Source: Maylandia zebra (taxonomy: Eukaryota > Chordata > Actinopteri > Cichliformes > Cichlidae). From it: a DNA stretch of 64,000 bases. This document shows, one piece after another, positions 33,901 through 45,300 of the stretch; the stretch's first letter is position 1; every line of letters begins with the position of its first letter. The notes below the pieces were generated by a model, which saw nothing but the letters and a program-made list of their open reading frames with translations, ran no database searches and was not told where the DNA came from. The translations under genes and the position numbers were made by a program. The stretch covers positions 9,930,533-9,994,532 of the forward strand of contig NC_135170.1 of NCBI RefSeq assembly GCF_041146795.1, given 5' to 3'.

Positions 33901-34271
33901 GGACTCCGCCTTACTTTTCCCCTTTAAGGACAGGTGCCTGCTTGCATGTGTTTGTTAAGAGTTAAATAAAACATAGATACAGTGTTTATGGCTATAAACA
34001 CATTTTTGTTTATTTGGGGTTAAGAAAAACACACTAATTCTGTGGGACTATTTTTTGCAAAACGCAAGTTGACGAAAAGCTGTAGCTAACTAGCTATACC
34101 AGCTTGCCACAGTTATCCGTTTTAGAGAGCACGGACTGCTAAAGTGAGTCTATCTGGTTTTTACATGTAAATAAATAAATATAGCCAAAATGGTTTCAGG
34201 ACGTTTTCCACACATACTGCAACCAGTAACATGTACAATTCAACTGCAAAGCAAACTAAAATCTTTTATGG
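33901..34271. other. Intergenic, no gene seen
   Basis: Short AT-rich spacer upstream of rgl3 with no recognised element. Confidence 0.5.
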
Positions 34272-34400
34272 ATCGAAATAAGTCAAAGTCAACTTTATTT
34301 GTCAATTCTGCCACATGTACAGGACATACAGAGAATAGAAATTTCGTTACTCTCAAACCCTAGATGAAATAGCAAATGAACATTTAAATATAAGAGAGTG
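34272..34400 (-). mobile_element. LINE 3' tail fragment
   Basis: Read on the minus strand, the sequence ends TGACAAATAAAGTTGACTTT plus short GACTTA repeats. It is preceded by TTTCTATTCTCTGTATGTCC. This is the characteristic 3' end of CR1/L2-type fish LINEs, comparable with the tail at 5810-5844. No coding part remains. Confidence 0.7.
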
Positions 34401-34514
34401 ATTAAAAAATGCAAATGAAATAATTAAAAAGTAAAAATTTAAATAAATACATACAAGTGCACACCTGCCATCAGTTCAAGTGACTTTTAATGAAACTGTG
34501 TCAAGTTCAACTGC

Positions 34515-35130
34515 TCTTGAAGGCCTTCCTTGACTTGCTGGTTCCTACGGCCGAGCAAGAGCCTAAAAAACATTTCAGGGATCTCATTGCTGAAATGGAA
34601 AGGGTTGCAAAATAATTTCCAAGGCATTATCTATACCGTGGAATACAGTAAGCACAGTAATCAACAAGGGGGGAAATATAACTGGATGTCCCTCCAAAAT
34701 TGATGAAAAGACTGGTCAGGAGCTGCAGGAATTCCAGGTGTGGACTGGTCATGTACTACATGTAATAACAATGTATGTAGTCTTCGTGTGAGCAATGTGG
34801 TAACGAGGAAAGACAAAGCAAAAGAAATGCATTTAAAACCTTTGGGGAAACAAACATCTAGTCTCAAAAGAGCATGTGGGTAAATCTTTCTTATGAGACC
34901 AGTGTTGAATTTTTTGTCCATAATTCCAAAAGATATGTTTGCCACAAAAACAGGACTGTGCATCACCAAAAATACCCACATGGAAGCGCGGTGGTGCTTA
35001 TCATCAGCTCGAATTGGAGCATTAGTCAAAGTTGGGAGGAATTGTCACAAAACATTCAGGTATCTGCTAGAACACTGCAGAGGAATAATACATTTGAGCA
35101 AAGCAAAACCCCAAACTTACATCCAAACTA
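34515..35130 (+). mobile_element. Degraded Tc1-like transposon copy D
   Basis: Blocks of Tc1-like transposase sequence occur in order. They are GGTTGCAAAATAATTTCCAA, AATACAGTAAGCACAGTAAT, GGATGTCCCTCCAAAATTGA, AATTCCAAAAGATATGTTTG and ACTGTGCATCACCAAAAATA. It belongs to a different subfamily from copies A-C. Frames are broken. Confidence 0.68.
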
Positions 35131-36789
35131 ACAAAAGAATTAACTTTTCAGAGGATTAAAGACTTGTAGTGACCCAATTGTAATAGTTTCAAATGACACA
35201 TTATAGTGTATATGCACTAGAAGCCTGTTTAAAATGCTACAGTATTAATCACCCAAAAAGAAAATGTGCATTCTGGGTAATGAGTGTTTAAACTGATGCT
35301 TTTATTGCTAATACCTAGGCTGGATTATCACATAGGCATTGTGCACACTGGATCATGTCACTTGGCAGTACACCCAAGCAGCAAATTTTAGGTTTTGGTG
35401 CTTTTATAACCAAAAACATGGGTATATATTTTTATTTCTTCATAATAGAATTATTATTTTGTAGAATACCAAAGCTCAAGTTATGAAAGGGGGAAAAGTT
35501 GCTCTCCGTAATGATTCAGAGCTATTATGTGTGTATAGGTCTTGTTATTGAGGAAAGAAGAAAAGTTGGATAGGTCCCATCAAACATTTGTGCCCAGAGT
35601 CTCCAACTTGATCATGTAAGCATGGATATTTTTATAGTGGGGTGTTACTAAGCACGATCATATTCAGAAGCTGTCCCCTACATCATCTGCCTGAAAGTCT
35701 TCCTCAGTAATCTCCAGTAACTACACATCTCTGTAAGTTCACCATTAGACCATGACGGGCGTTCAAGCTAATTGTGAGATTCCAAAACAGGCCATTCAGG
35801 AACAGAGTCCATAGCCTCTCCTTTAGCAGGTGAATGTAAACACAGTCTTCTAATGTCAAACTCAGCACATGTCACATCATTTTCCGCTGTGAACATAAAG
35901 CATATAAGCAAAGCGCTTGTTGGTTACTGACTGTTCCAAAGGGTTACACAGAAAACACAAGTATGGAAAAATGTGTGAAATTCAAAGTAGGAGAATGTTA
36001 TCAGGATCACCTGATATTGTCATAAGATCAGGACATCTGCAGATTTCTGTCTGTCACTGATTCCACTGATATGTTGTTGCTAAAAAGAAAGCAAGTTATA
36101 TGTAATTAAGTATGTATTTTATTGATTTTTAAGCTATATTCAACTTTATTGTTGATGATCTGTATGGAAATATATGTATGCTTAATCCCCATGTTATTTT
36201 TGTTCTCTAACCTATGAACTATGAGGAAATAAGTGCGTATGTGTGCTCGTGTTCCGTCAGTCCACTGGCTCCAGCGTTTCGTAGAGCCAACTGTTCTGTG
36301 AAAAGCTGGTGCTTCTTTTCTGTACTTGGCATTTTGCTCAGTCACGTCCTTCTTTTATTGTTCAACAAAAGCATCACGTTGTCTTTGTTTAGTCTCCTTC
36401 AGGGACTCCCTGAAACACTCAGCCACAAATGCGTGATCAAGCGTTGCCAGATGTTTTGGGTCACAACTATTCATGGGTGCTATCTCATACAAGTCGTATT
36501 GAAGTATTTTGTGGTAACAAAAGCAGTGAAACAATTGATAGGAGAGACTTCCTGATTCTACTTTGTCTCGGAGCAGATCACGTTTCCATTTTCCAGCCAG
36601 AGATTCCCTAAAGCTACGTCACTGCTTTAACACTTACGACACCCTTAGACGTCATCCACCAAATTCTAGTCACTGTTGATGATGCTGCCGTCATGTTCTG
36701 TTGGGAGGCCAGAGGCACTACTAACACGGGCCAGTTGTAACATGCTCAGTTCCTTAAAGCAGAAACTTTGTTTTGAGAAACTCTGCATG
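35131..36789. other. Intergenic, no gene seen
   Basis: AT-rich unique-looking sequence. Open frames at 36106-36345 and 36214-36555 have no recognisable domain. Confidence 0.5.
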
Positions 36790-36795
36790 CTAATG

Positions 36796-37120
36796 TAAAT
36801 GGCCTGTATTTGTATAGCGCTTTTCTAGTCCCTAAGGACCCCAAAGCGCTTTACACAACCTGTCATCCACCCATTCACACACACATTCACACACTGGTGA
36901 TGGCAAGCTACAATGTAGCCACAGCCACCCTGGGGCGCACTGACAGAGGCGAGGCTGCCGGACACTGGCGCCACCGGGCCCTCTGACCACCACCAGTAGG
37001 CAACAGGTGAAGTGTCTTGCCCAAGGACACAACGACCGAGACTGTCCAAGCCGGGGCTCGAACCGGCAACCTTCCGATTACAAGGCGAACTCCCAACTCT
37101 TGAGCCACGATCGCCCCATA
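36796..37120 (-). mobile_element. tRNA-derived SINE
   Basis: On the minus strand it begins GGGGCGATCGTGGCTCAAGA, with an A-box-like TGGCTCAAGAGTTGGG (37092-37107). A B box GGTTCGAGCCC follows at 37054-37064. This is the split polymerase III promoter of a tRNA-related SINE head. The body runs through CTTGGGCAAGACACTTCACC, and the tail is AGCGCTATACAAATACAGGC. I recognise it as an abundant teleost SINE type but do not assign a name. Confidence 0.82.
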
Positions 37121-40100
37121 ATGTGCAGAATTCATTCACAGAAAAGTGATTTTGACATAAGAAAGTTACTTTTTGGGATGTGAATTTAAATTTATGTCAA
37201 TTGTTTCCCTGGATTATATTCATGCTAATATAGGCTTTGCTATCTAGAATACAAGACTGGACCCTGTATGACGTATAAAAGGAGCAGAATGTCACAGAAT
37301 TGGAGCCCCGCTGTTTGTCTATCCTTGGCACCTTACTAAATGGACACATTTAATGTAAAATGATTTAAAACAACATTTAAAAATGAAAATACACTATTTT
37401 TTATTTACACGTTTTTGTCTGGACTGTTTAAAACAGTATTAGCCTACAAAAACGATTACATATGGACAGGAAAGAAGCATCAGTTTCTCTTTGTCATCTC
37501 TTTCATCTCATATTATTCTATTTAGGTTAGAAACTGATCTTGTCTCATCAAATAATCAGTGTGTTTGAGAAAAATGGTCATTGCATCTCAAATCATTGTA
37601 AGCCAACTCCGAGCTGCTGAAAAAATGTTATGCTCCAAAGTTTGTACAGATAATGTTGGCTTTGAAATTGAAGTTTGATGCTTGTTTGGTTGGTTGGGTT
37701 TTTTGCCCATTGAAAAATGAAGCAGCTTTCAGCCAGAATACCTCTTAAAAATATTAGACAATAACCTAAAATGTCCACTGGTGTTTCTTACCATTGAAGT
37801 GAAGGACTAAATTGTAATTTGGGACACAAAAAATATCTGATGATGAATTAAAATATGAAAAAAGAGCACACATTAATAAAAAAAAAAAACTTCACAAAAG
37901 ACAACTAGTGACCATTTCTCAATGGTAAATAGCTGCATTTCACATTAATGCAAGATAAAAATGTAATGAATAAATAAATAACATAAAAAAAAATTAGTCA
38001 AAAAAGAAGAAAATAGAATAATTGCTTTTTTAAACTTTTTAGACAGATCTAAAAGTATAAGTGCTAAACATTTGTTAGCTTACATTATTAGAGGCCACTA
38101 CAGTGCTGCAATTCATTTGAGATATAACAATTTAGTATGAATACATTTTTTCTGTGTTGCAATAATCTCTTTCTGCTGTTAGAATAAATAAAAATGATGT
38201 GATGCAGTCAAGCTAACCCATTCTTGGAAAATAAAATCCTTTCTCAACTGGGTCTACCCACTTCCATGCAGACTGTTGGGGTGATGTCATACATGACTTG
38301 TCCTCACTAAGTGGTGATGCACAGGTCCAAATATATCCAGTTCAAGCTCATCGCTTCACAAAACAGCCCCCTGTAGACTTCTTCAGACCTATGCATATCT
38401 TCTTGCATGCTGAAGTATGTCTGGCAGACTGTATCACAATTTAAACTTGAGATTTCCTCTATTAGCTTCTGAAATGGAAGCTTTGTATTTACACTCATTC
38501 AGTGTCATTGGGTTAGGGTTCCTAACAACTGCATTTAGTAACAATTTGGATGTCTTACTAGGAACTAGTGAATTGTGGTGATGCTTGAGAAAGAGAACAA
38601 CCAATGTTGCTGAGATTGGCAGCTGGGTTTCTCCTGGAAAAGCTTTGATCTGGAATACGGGGTACGGTACGGTCTTGATTAATGATTGGGCCAAAAGAGC
38701 AGCATTTGCTTCTCGACTCCAGATACCTGATTGATTTATGATATTGCGAAGCAGTAATGGATAAAGAAAAGCTGGCCAGTGGGTCCCTCAACCCATCATA
38801 AAGAAACACATTTACAGGTAGTTAATAGAAGACTCTGGATTTAGGAATTCAAAGACTTCAGAGGTTGACTTGCGCACAAAAGGTGCAGCAGCAGTACGGA
38901 ATGCAGACAGACTGTTTCTTATCTGCATAGCACCTGAGACGAATACCTTTTGAATGTCACCCTAAGCATCACCTCATGACAGGAGCTGGAATGGACATGT
39001 GTTGTTTATCGACAGCATGTTCACCATTTTGGATTTAGTCTCAATCTTTTATAGCCACAAATGGTGAACTTGTGCATTTAGAACAGCTATAACAGTGAAA
39101 TACTGAGCTTACCTTTACAAAGGTGTTACTCTATAAGAGCTAACTGATTCAGTAAAGTGGTTCTTCATAGTTTCTATGCATTTATAACTTTACAATGGTA
39201 AATTACATACCCTGCAATATATTAGCTTGCATCCCACACACAAAACAAGGAAGTCGGCCCTCATTATCTTTACTCAGCCTTTTTTTAATAGGGGGGGAAA
39301 AGCGCTTGAACTAGAAACGACTGAGGGATTACCAAAAAGCTGTGTTACATTGTTCAGGGTTAGAAGGCTCACACAGAGACGGTGAGTGCATACCAGTCAG
39401 TCTTAAGGACTCCACCACTCTTGTAAATGACTCTCGGGCTGTTCAGGTGTTCTCTGGAAGGAAAAAAACGAGCTTTGTTGACCACTTCAGGACCTCTGAC
39501 GTGAAACCGCTATGAAAACAGCATCTTGTGGGATCAGAGGTCTTAAACATTGTTCACCCAGGTTCCCTGGAAGTATTCATAGAGCATGATGTATTATGCC
39601 GCAAGTCAGGTGGGTTACTGAATCAGCGCGCTGCATCTACGCAAACCACGAGCAGATCAAATCAGTCGGTCATGGGTAATGTAACATAAGCGAGGTCTTG
39701 GCCAAGAAATACCACAAACCTGCCCTCTGTGCATGCTGACTCAGAAACAGAATGATGCATGGATTTGAAGGTAGCAGATGGTATTCCGGTTCTGCGTCGT
39801 AGCATGTGTCACGGGTGTTTATAGTGTCATGGCTTCATATCACTGAATTTTGCATCTCAATCCTCTTTGCATGTGGTCTCTCCGACCATGTATGATATGT
39901 CTTTCCTTGAATGACTCATCGTCCATGTGGAAACTCTAGCATGTAGCGCTGCAGTGGATGACAGGTTTGAAGGAAAGGTGTGACACTTGGAGTTCACTCA
40001 GTATTGGCATTATTCAAACATTTACTTAGTGTCACAGAGGAGCTGTACTGAAAATGGAGGGAAGCGACACTGAGGCGGTGGCTCAGAGTCAACGTGACAA

Positions 40101-40149
40101 AGTGCATGCACCATAAACACAGCTTGAGAAGTCTTTGAATTCTTTAAAA
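37121..40149. other. Intergenic, no gene seen
   Basis: AT-rich DNA with many A runs (for example 37880-37890). No gene, RNA or intact mobile element was recognised. Minus-strand frames at 38434-38694 and 38558-38809 show no domain. Confidence 0.5.
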
Positions 40150-41133
40150 CAAAGTACAATGCTTAAAAAAATACAGGTTCAAGTACAGCATCAAGTCAAA
40201 ATTACCTCCAGTAGGACACTAGTGTGAATGTCTCTGACCGAACAATCAGAAATAGACTTAATGAGGGTGGCCTGAGGGCTTGATGTCCTGTAGTGTGCCC
40301 TGTGCTCACTGCCCGGCATTATGGAGTCCAACTGGCATTTGCCATAGATTACAAGAATTATTGAGGTCCACCAATAGCACCCTTTGTTTTTCATAGATGA
40401 GACCAAGTTCACCCTGAGCACACGTGACAGCCATGAAAGGGTTTGGAGAAGCCTCGGAGAACATTATGTGGCTTGTAAAATTGTTCAGCATGGCCGGTTT
40501 GGTGATAGGTCACTGACAGTGAATCATATCCATGGAGGGACACACAAACCTCTGCAGGGTAGGTAACGACACCCTGACTGCTATTAAATATTGGGATGAA
40601 ATATCTGGACCCAGTGTCAGACCCTCAACTGGTCCAGTGGGTCCTGGATTCCTCGTGGTGTGTTACAATGCCAAGTCTCATGTGACAAAAGTATGCAGGC
40701 AGTTCCTGGGAGGATAAAGAAACTGACTCCATTGACTGGACCCCACAATCACCTGACCTAAATCCAACAGAAGAACTCTGCGACATCATGTTTCGGTTGC
40801 ACGTCAAACTGTTTGGAAGCTCAGTGTTGCCCTGGGCCAGATCTGGGAGGAGCCCAAGCACGTGGGAACCATACACACTGCTGAGAACCATTCTTGAGTT
40901 TCAGTGAAATTTCAGCAAAAAGGACGAGCCTGCCATGTCATTTTGTTCCCTCCTTTATCTTTGAATTCAGCCCTCTATAATTTGATAACTGTCATTTTCA
41001 TCAAACATTGTGGCATCCTATTCCTTCCTACAAATTTCCCCCCAAAATTATTAATATAGATACGCAACATGATTTTTCCCCATAACGATCAGATGTGTTT
41101 TCAAAGTGTTCCTTTAATTTTTTTTAGCAGTGT
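40150..41133 (+). mobile_element. Tc1-like DNA transposon copy E, near full length
   Basis: The right end reads AGTGTTCCTTTAATTTTTTT followed by AGCAGTGTA (41107-41134). A decayed counterpart, TGCTTAAAAAAATACAGG, lies near 40157. Between them is a mutated transposase: DETKFTLSTRDSHERVWRSL (40399 onward), GFLVVCYNAKSH around the second catalytic aspartate, and TGGACCCCACAATCACCTGA (40737-40756), which corresponds to the DWxPxSPDLNPxE motif. Stops and frameshifts break the frame (open pieces 40384-40566 and 40532-40717), so it is inactive. It is a separate subfamily from copies A-D. Confidence 0.85.
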
Positions 41134-41828
41134 ATTCATTCAAAATCAAGGGCATCCTGTTACCTGTTCGAAAACACTCTGCATTAAAACATTTCCAGAA
41201 GTGTGTCTACTGGCAGCTCTCTGACTGAAGGTCCTGTCTCTGAACCGTAACGGAGTATTTTAAAAGTATTCAGCCATATTCCATTACTGCAGAGTTGTTG
41301 ATATGACTCCTAGAAAGTTGATTTTTATCAAACCCTGACAGACTTTCCCGCATTAGTCATTAGACACTTACGTAAAGCCAGCATTTACACACTACAGGTG
41401 ATTTTACTGTGCCACGCTGAATGACCTGTAGTGAGGATATGCACACCCTCTCATGGTCAAACGTAGAACAGCAGTTAGGATTTTATGGATTTCTACAAAC
41501 TGTAACTATGTTTTCTAAGTTTAAAGCTAAAAGGAAAGATGTGACATTTATATGTTAGTTTTGTAAGGATTTATTCAAAATCAATATATAACATTTTTTT
41601 GAGGGGGGGGTGGGGGGGTGGTCACACTCTCAGTTCCAGCAGGGAACAGAAAGTGTGACCATTTAAGCTTAGAAAGGAAACTAACCTGAGCTTATCCCCA
41701 GTACCCGAAAGACACGAGTCACATCAGGTCTATCAGAATGACACCAATGCTGAAATACTGGGAGCACCTTAAAGCCTTCGGTATATGAATACATAAAGAG
41801 TCACATGGATTTTTATAGAAAACTATGC
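41134..41828. other. Intergenic, slc44a2 3' flank
   Basis: No gene seen. A G-rich run GAGGGGGGGGTGGGGGGGTG at 41601-41620 could form a G-quadruplex. Confidence 0.5.
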
Positions 41829-41834
41829 TTTATT
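41829..41834 (-). terminator. Candidate slc44a2 polyadenylation signal (distal last exon)
   Basis: AATAAA on the minus strand, about 415 nt beyond the stop codon of the distal last exon. It is a plausible 3' end for transcripts using that exon. Confidence 0.45.
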
Positions 41835-42206
41835 TGAAAACAGTTCAGCTTCACAAAAATGACAAAAAAAATCCCCTCATCCGAACCAGCACATCTATCA
41901 AGATACAAGGTTTTTTTGCTTTTGGTTATATTTCCATATGGCTGCTGATGACAGGAACGCCGCAGCACCAGATGCTTTAGGCAAAGTGGTATAAAAGCAC
42001 TATGTATACCTGACTGCTGGGGTAATGGCTTTGGTGCCTACATGGTTAACTGTTAATTCAAATATGACACAAGTTATACATATTTATAGATATTTAAAAA
42101 AAAAAAAAAAATACAAGAATAAAAACCGATCATATTACAAAACTGTAGCAGATGACCCTTTATATGTACCTTCCCGTACTACTCAAATATTAACAGTAAA
42201 ACATGA

Positions 42207-42207
<1 letters not shown>

Positions 42208-42247
<40 letters not shown>
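42208..42247 (-). repeat. 40-nt T tract directly after the slc44a2 stop
   Basis: On the plus strand this is 40 consecutive A. Read in the direction of slc44a2 transcription it is U40, starting at the first base of the 3' UTR right after TAG (42248-42250). Confidence 0.95.
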
Positions 42248-42249
<2 letters not shown>

Positions 42250-42354
42250 ACTGAGCTGGGTCAGTCTTGTTCTTCTTTTTCAGGATTTTGAGGAGGTTCT
42301 CGGACATCATGTAGGGCCTCTCCGGGCTGCCATCATTCCTCTCCAAATCCTCCA
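42248..42354 (-). CDS. slc44a2: slc44a2 alternative last exon 22b (distal)
   Basis: The first two bases complete a Leu codon (T+TG), giving [20 protein letters not shown], then [15 protein letters not shown] and TAG. Acceptor TTTCCAG. The lysine-rich end resembles the SSTLKKLLNKTNKK-type C-terminus of mammalian CTL2. The cytosolic tail is basic. Confidence 0.95.
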
Positions 42355-45300
42355 CTGGAAAGAGGTCAAAGAAAAGGACATTAATGCTTTTCGATGCTTT
42401 CGAGGACTTGGCATAAGTTTAAATGAGCATCAGATTTTGCAATGTATATTGACAGGTAGGAAATCTGAATGAAAACCTTTCAGTTCTGCAAAAACAAACA
42501 AACAAACAAACAAACAAACCCAAAAAAAACCATCCGTTTTTTTTTATTAAACAGATATCACTGGTTAAATTGTGTTTATTAAACCAACTGCACTGCAAAA
42601 CACACAGTCATTAAAAAAAAATATTTTAAAAGGCAAAGCTACGCTAATTTACAGTTTAAAAAAACCAAAACAAAAATTGCACGACTAAAAGACTCACCAG
42701 CATTCATTAAACAGAGACAAATGTGTTATGGCTTAGAGTGAACATAGATTAAAGTGCTTCACTGAGTGTATTAAAAAAAGATTCTGTTTGCATCAACTGT
42801 AACCACTAATGTGCAAAACATTAATAATGCTGTCAATTAGGCACATGATTGGCTTCAAGTTTCTATTAGCTAGTGGCAGTGAGAGCATGTTTTATGGAGG
42901 CAACGCCGAGTTAGAAATATGAAGTCACCTCATAGGGAGCCATTTACCCAGATGTTCACTGAAGTTTCACATTTTCAATAGCCATAAAACATCTGCCAGC
43001 TTTCAGCACGCTAAACAGGATGAAGCGAGTGTCAATAAATCTGAGTGTGAGGTGACATCACTCGTATCACAAAATTCATACAACAATTAAACACATACCA
43101 AACTCCTGCCTGCTGTAAAGCCCTTCTGTTCGCTTAAGTTGACCCTTCGCTAAGCCCCACCTCCATAGTGACGAATAATGTCTGTTGTGCTGATTTATTT
43201 GAATTATTTTAGAAACAATCACAAACTGTATATAAAACATGAGCATGGCCACTATGACATCACCTTTTGGTTTTTGGAACCCCAACTTTTGGCCCTTCCC
43301 ATCGTATAATGTTTGTTTGTTTTTTGTTTTTTTAAACAAGATATGAAGTGTGAGGGTGGATCTCTTCAAGTCTGTTAGAGTAACTTGGACCATAATTAGT
43401 CGTTTAATCATTTTTCTGTACTCATGATATCACACTAGCCACTGATGACATCATCAGTTTGAGGATTGCATTTACTGCGGTCATAAATATAGTAAGTAGT
43501 AGGCTTGTTTTCCCACAGACTTCCATATAACTTGAGTCGCCGCCCCCTACTTGCCGCTAGGATAAAAGCAGGTTTAAGACACAAATGCAACTCTATTAAA
43601 CTACCCTATTACATAAGAAAGTAGTTTGTTTAAAAAACTCTGATTATAGCTTCTACAGGGTTTGGTTACCAGCTGTAACCAGAGTTTTCTTGTCCTATAC
43701 TGTACTACAGTAGTGTGATTTTGTTTGTTTTTGTGTTTGTTTGTTCGATTTATTATTACCATTATTTCCTAGCAACAAGCCATGCTTTAGGCTTACTTTT
43801 AGGCAGTCTACTTTACTTTTGGTTAAAATATTTGCCTAACAAGCAAAAGATCACCAGTTGGGGAGGAGACAAATTCCTAGCAGGGTTACATCAGGAAGGG
43901 CATCCAGTGTCAAAATCCACAAGATCAAATATGCAGATTGGATCGCTGTGGTGATGCCTTGCGAGTAAAAGAACCACTGAAAAAATGAAGCCACGTGCTT
44001 CACTCTTAAATGTGTTTTCTAAATATAACAAATAGTATTCGACAGTATTTGCTGTGAGTTTGTGAAATTCTACTGAAGACAATGTGGTATCCGCTGCTGT
44101 ATAAAACGCTACTTAGTGTCGGATGTAACAGTTTTTAAAGACCACCAGAGGCAAACGAAACCAAGCCTAGATAATCCATTTAGGGAACGTTCAACGTCCT
44201 ATTACCTCAGGAGGATGCTGAAATCACTCTGAACTGAAAAACTTCCTTCATTCATTTTGAAACTTGCAGGGTTGCATCTGCACAAAGTGGACTAAAGCAA
44301 AATGCTGAATCCCTGCCATTTTAAGGCGTGGTGTTTTGTAGCTGTACTAGTATCTGAGAGAAGTTAAGGGAGCAGATGACAGAGTCCCAGCTCATACTTT
44401 GAAAGGGTTCAAAATAAAAAGACTTTCTGGATTTTTCTCTGCCTGTAATTAAGTGGAAAATCTGAGTTTTTCCCCCCACAAACTCCTCTCTAAGCCGTGT
44501 CCTCCTCCTGAGCCTCCTGTTTCAGCTGGGTGTCTTCATCGTGTTGCTGCTGCTGCTGCTGAGCGGAGGGCTCAGATGGATCCTCCTCCTTGTTCTTCCA
44601 CAGAATCTCACGAAGACTTGGCGACATGTAATAAGGCCTCGCAGCTGAGCCGTCATTGCGCTCCAGGTCTTCACCTTATCGTGTTTTTGATTATTTTGTG
44701 TTAATGGGTGAATGTGAAAAAAATGTATGCATACACCAGGGTGTTAGAGGGCAAGTGGGAAGGGAAATAAGAGGGGGCGAATTAGGAAGTGAGAAATAGG
44801 AAAGGAGACACAAAAAGAGAAAGAAAGTCAAATGGCAAGCAAGCAAAAGCACCCAAAGTATCACTTCATCACCAAGCAGCAACATTTTTCAGGCTAACAG
44901 GAGCAGGCTGTTATTTTGAAATGTAGCACACCGTATTTCATGCAATTTAAAATTAGTGACAGCCCAACACCAGAAGCAAAGTGAGAAAAGTTTTCATTTC
45001 GCTCATTCCTAACATTACGCCCTTCCTCCACAGTTTTTTTTTTTCCCCTTTCACGTAAGAACCTGTTTGGACGTTTGCGTGGATAATTTGAATTACATAC
45101 AGATGTCACAACTGACTGAGAATGTGTCACTTACAGAAACACAGGAACAGAGTGTCCACGCACATGGAGTACACGCTGAAGAATGCATGGGCGATGAGGT
45201 ATGAGCAAACCACCATAGTCTGATAGAGATGACAACAACCACACAAACATTATCCTTCAACAAAACAATTAAAGACAAGAAAAGAAAAAAATAGAAATTC

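Noticed and set aside
37054..37107. Possible tRNA gene (A and B boxes present)
   Set aside because: The boxes belong to a SINE head; the cloverleaf arms do not pair and the SINE body follows directly.
36825..37139. Three overlapping frames of 66-104 codons on the minus strand
   Set aside because: All lie within the tRNA-derived SINE and follow its sequence; they are not genes.
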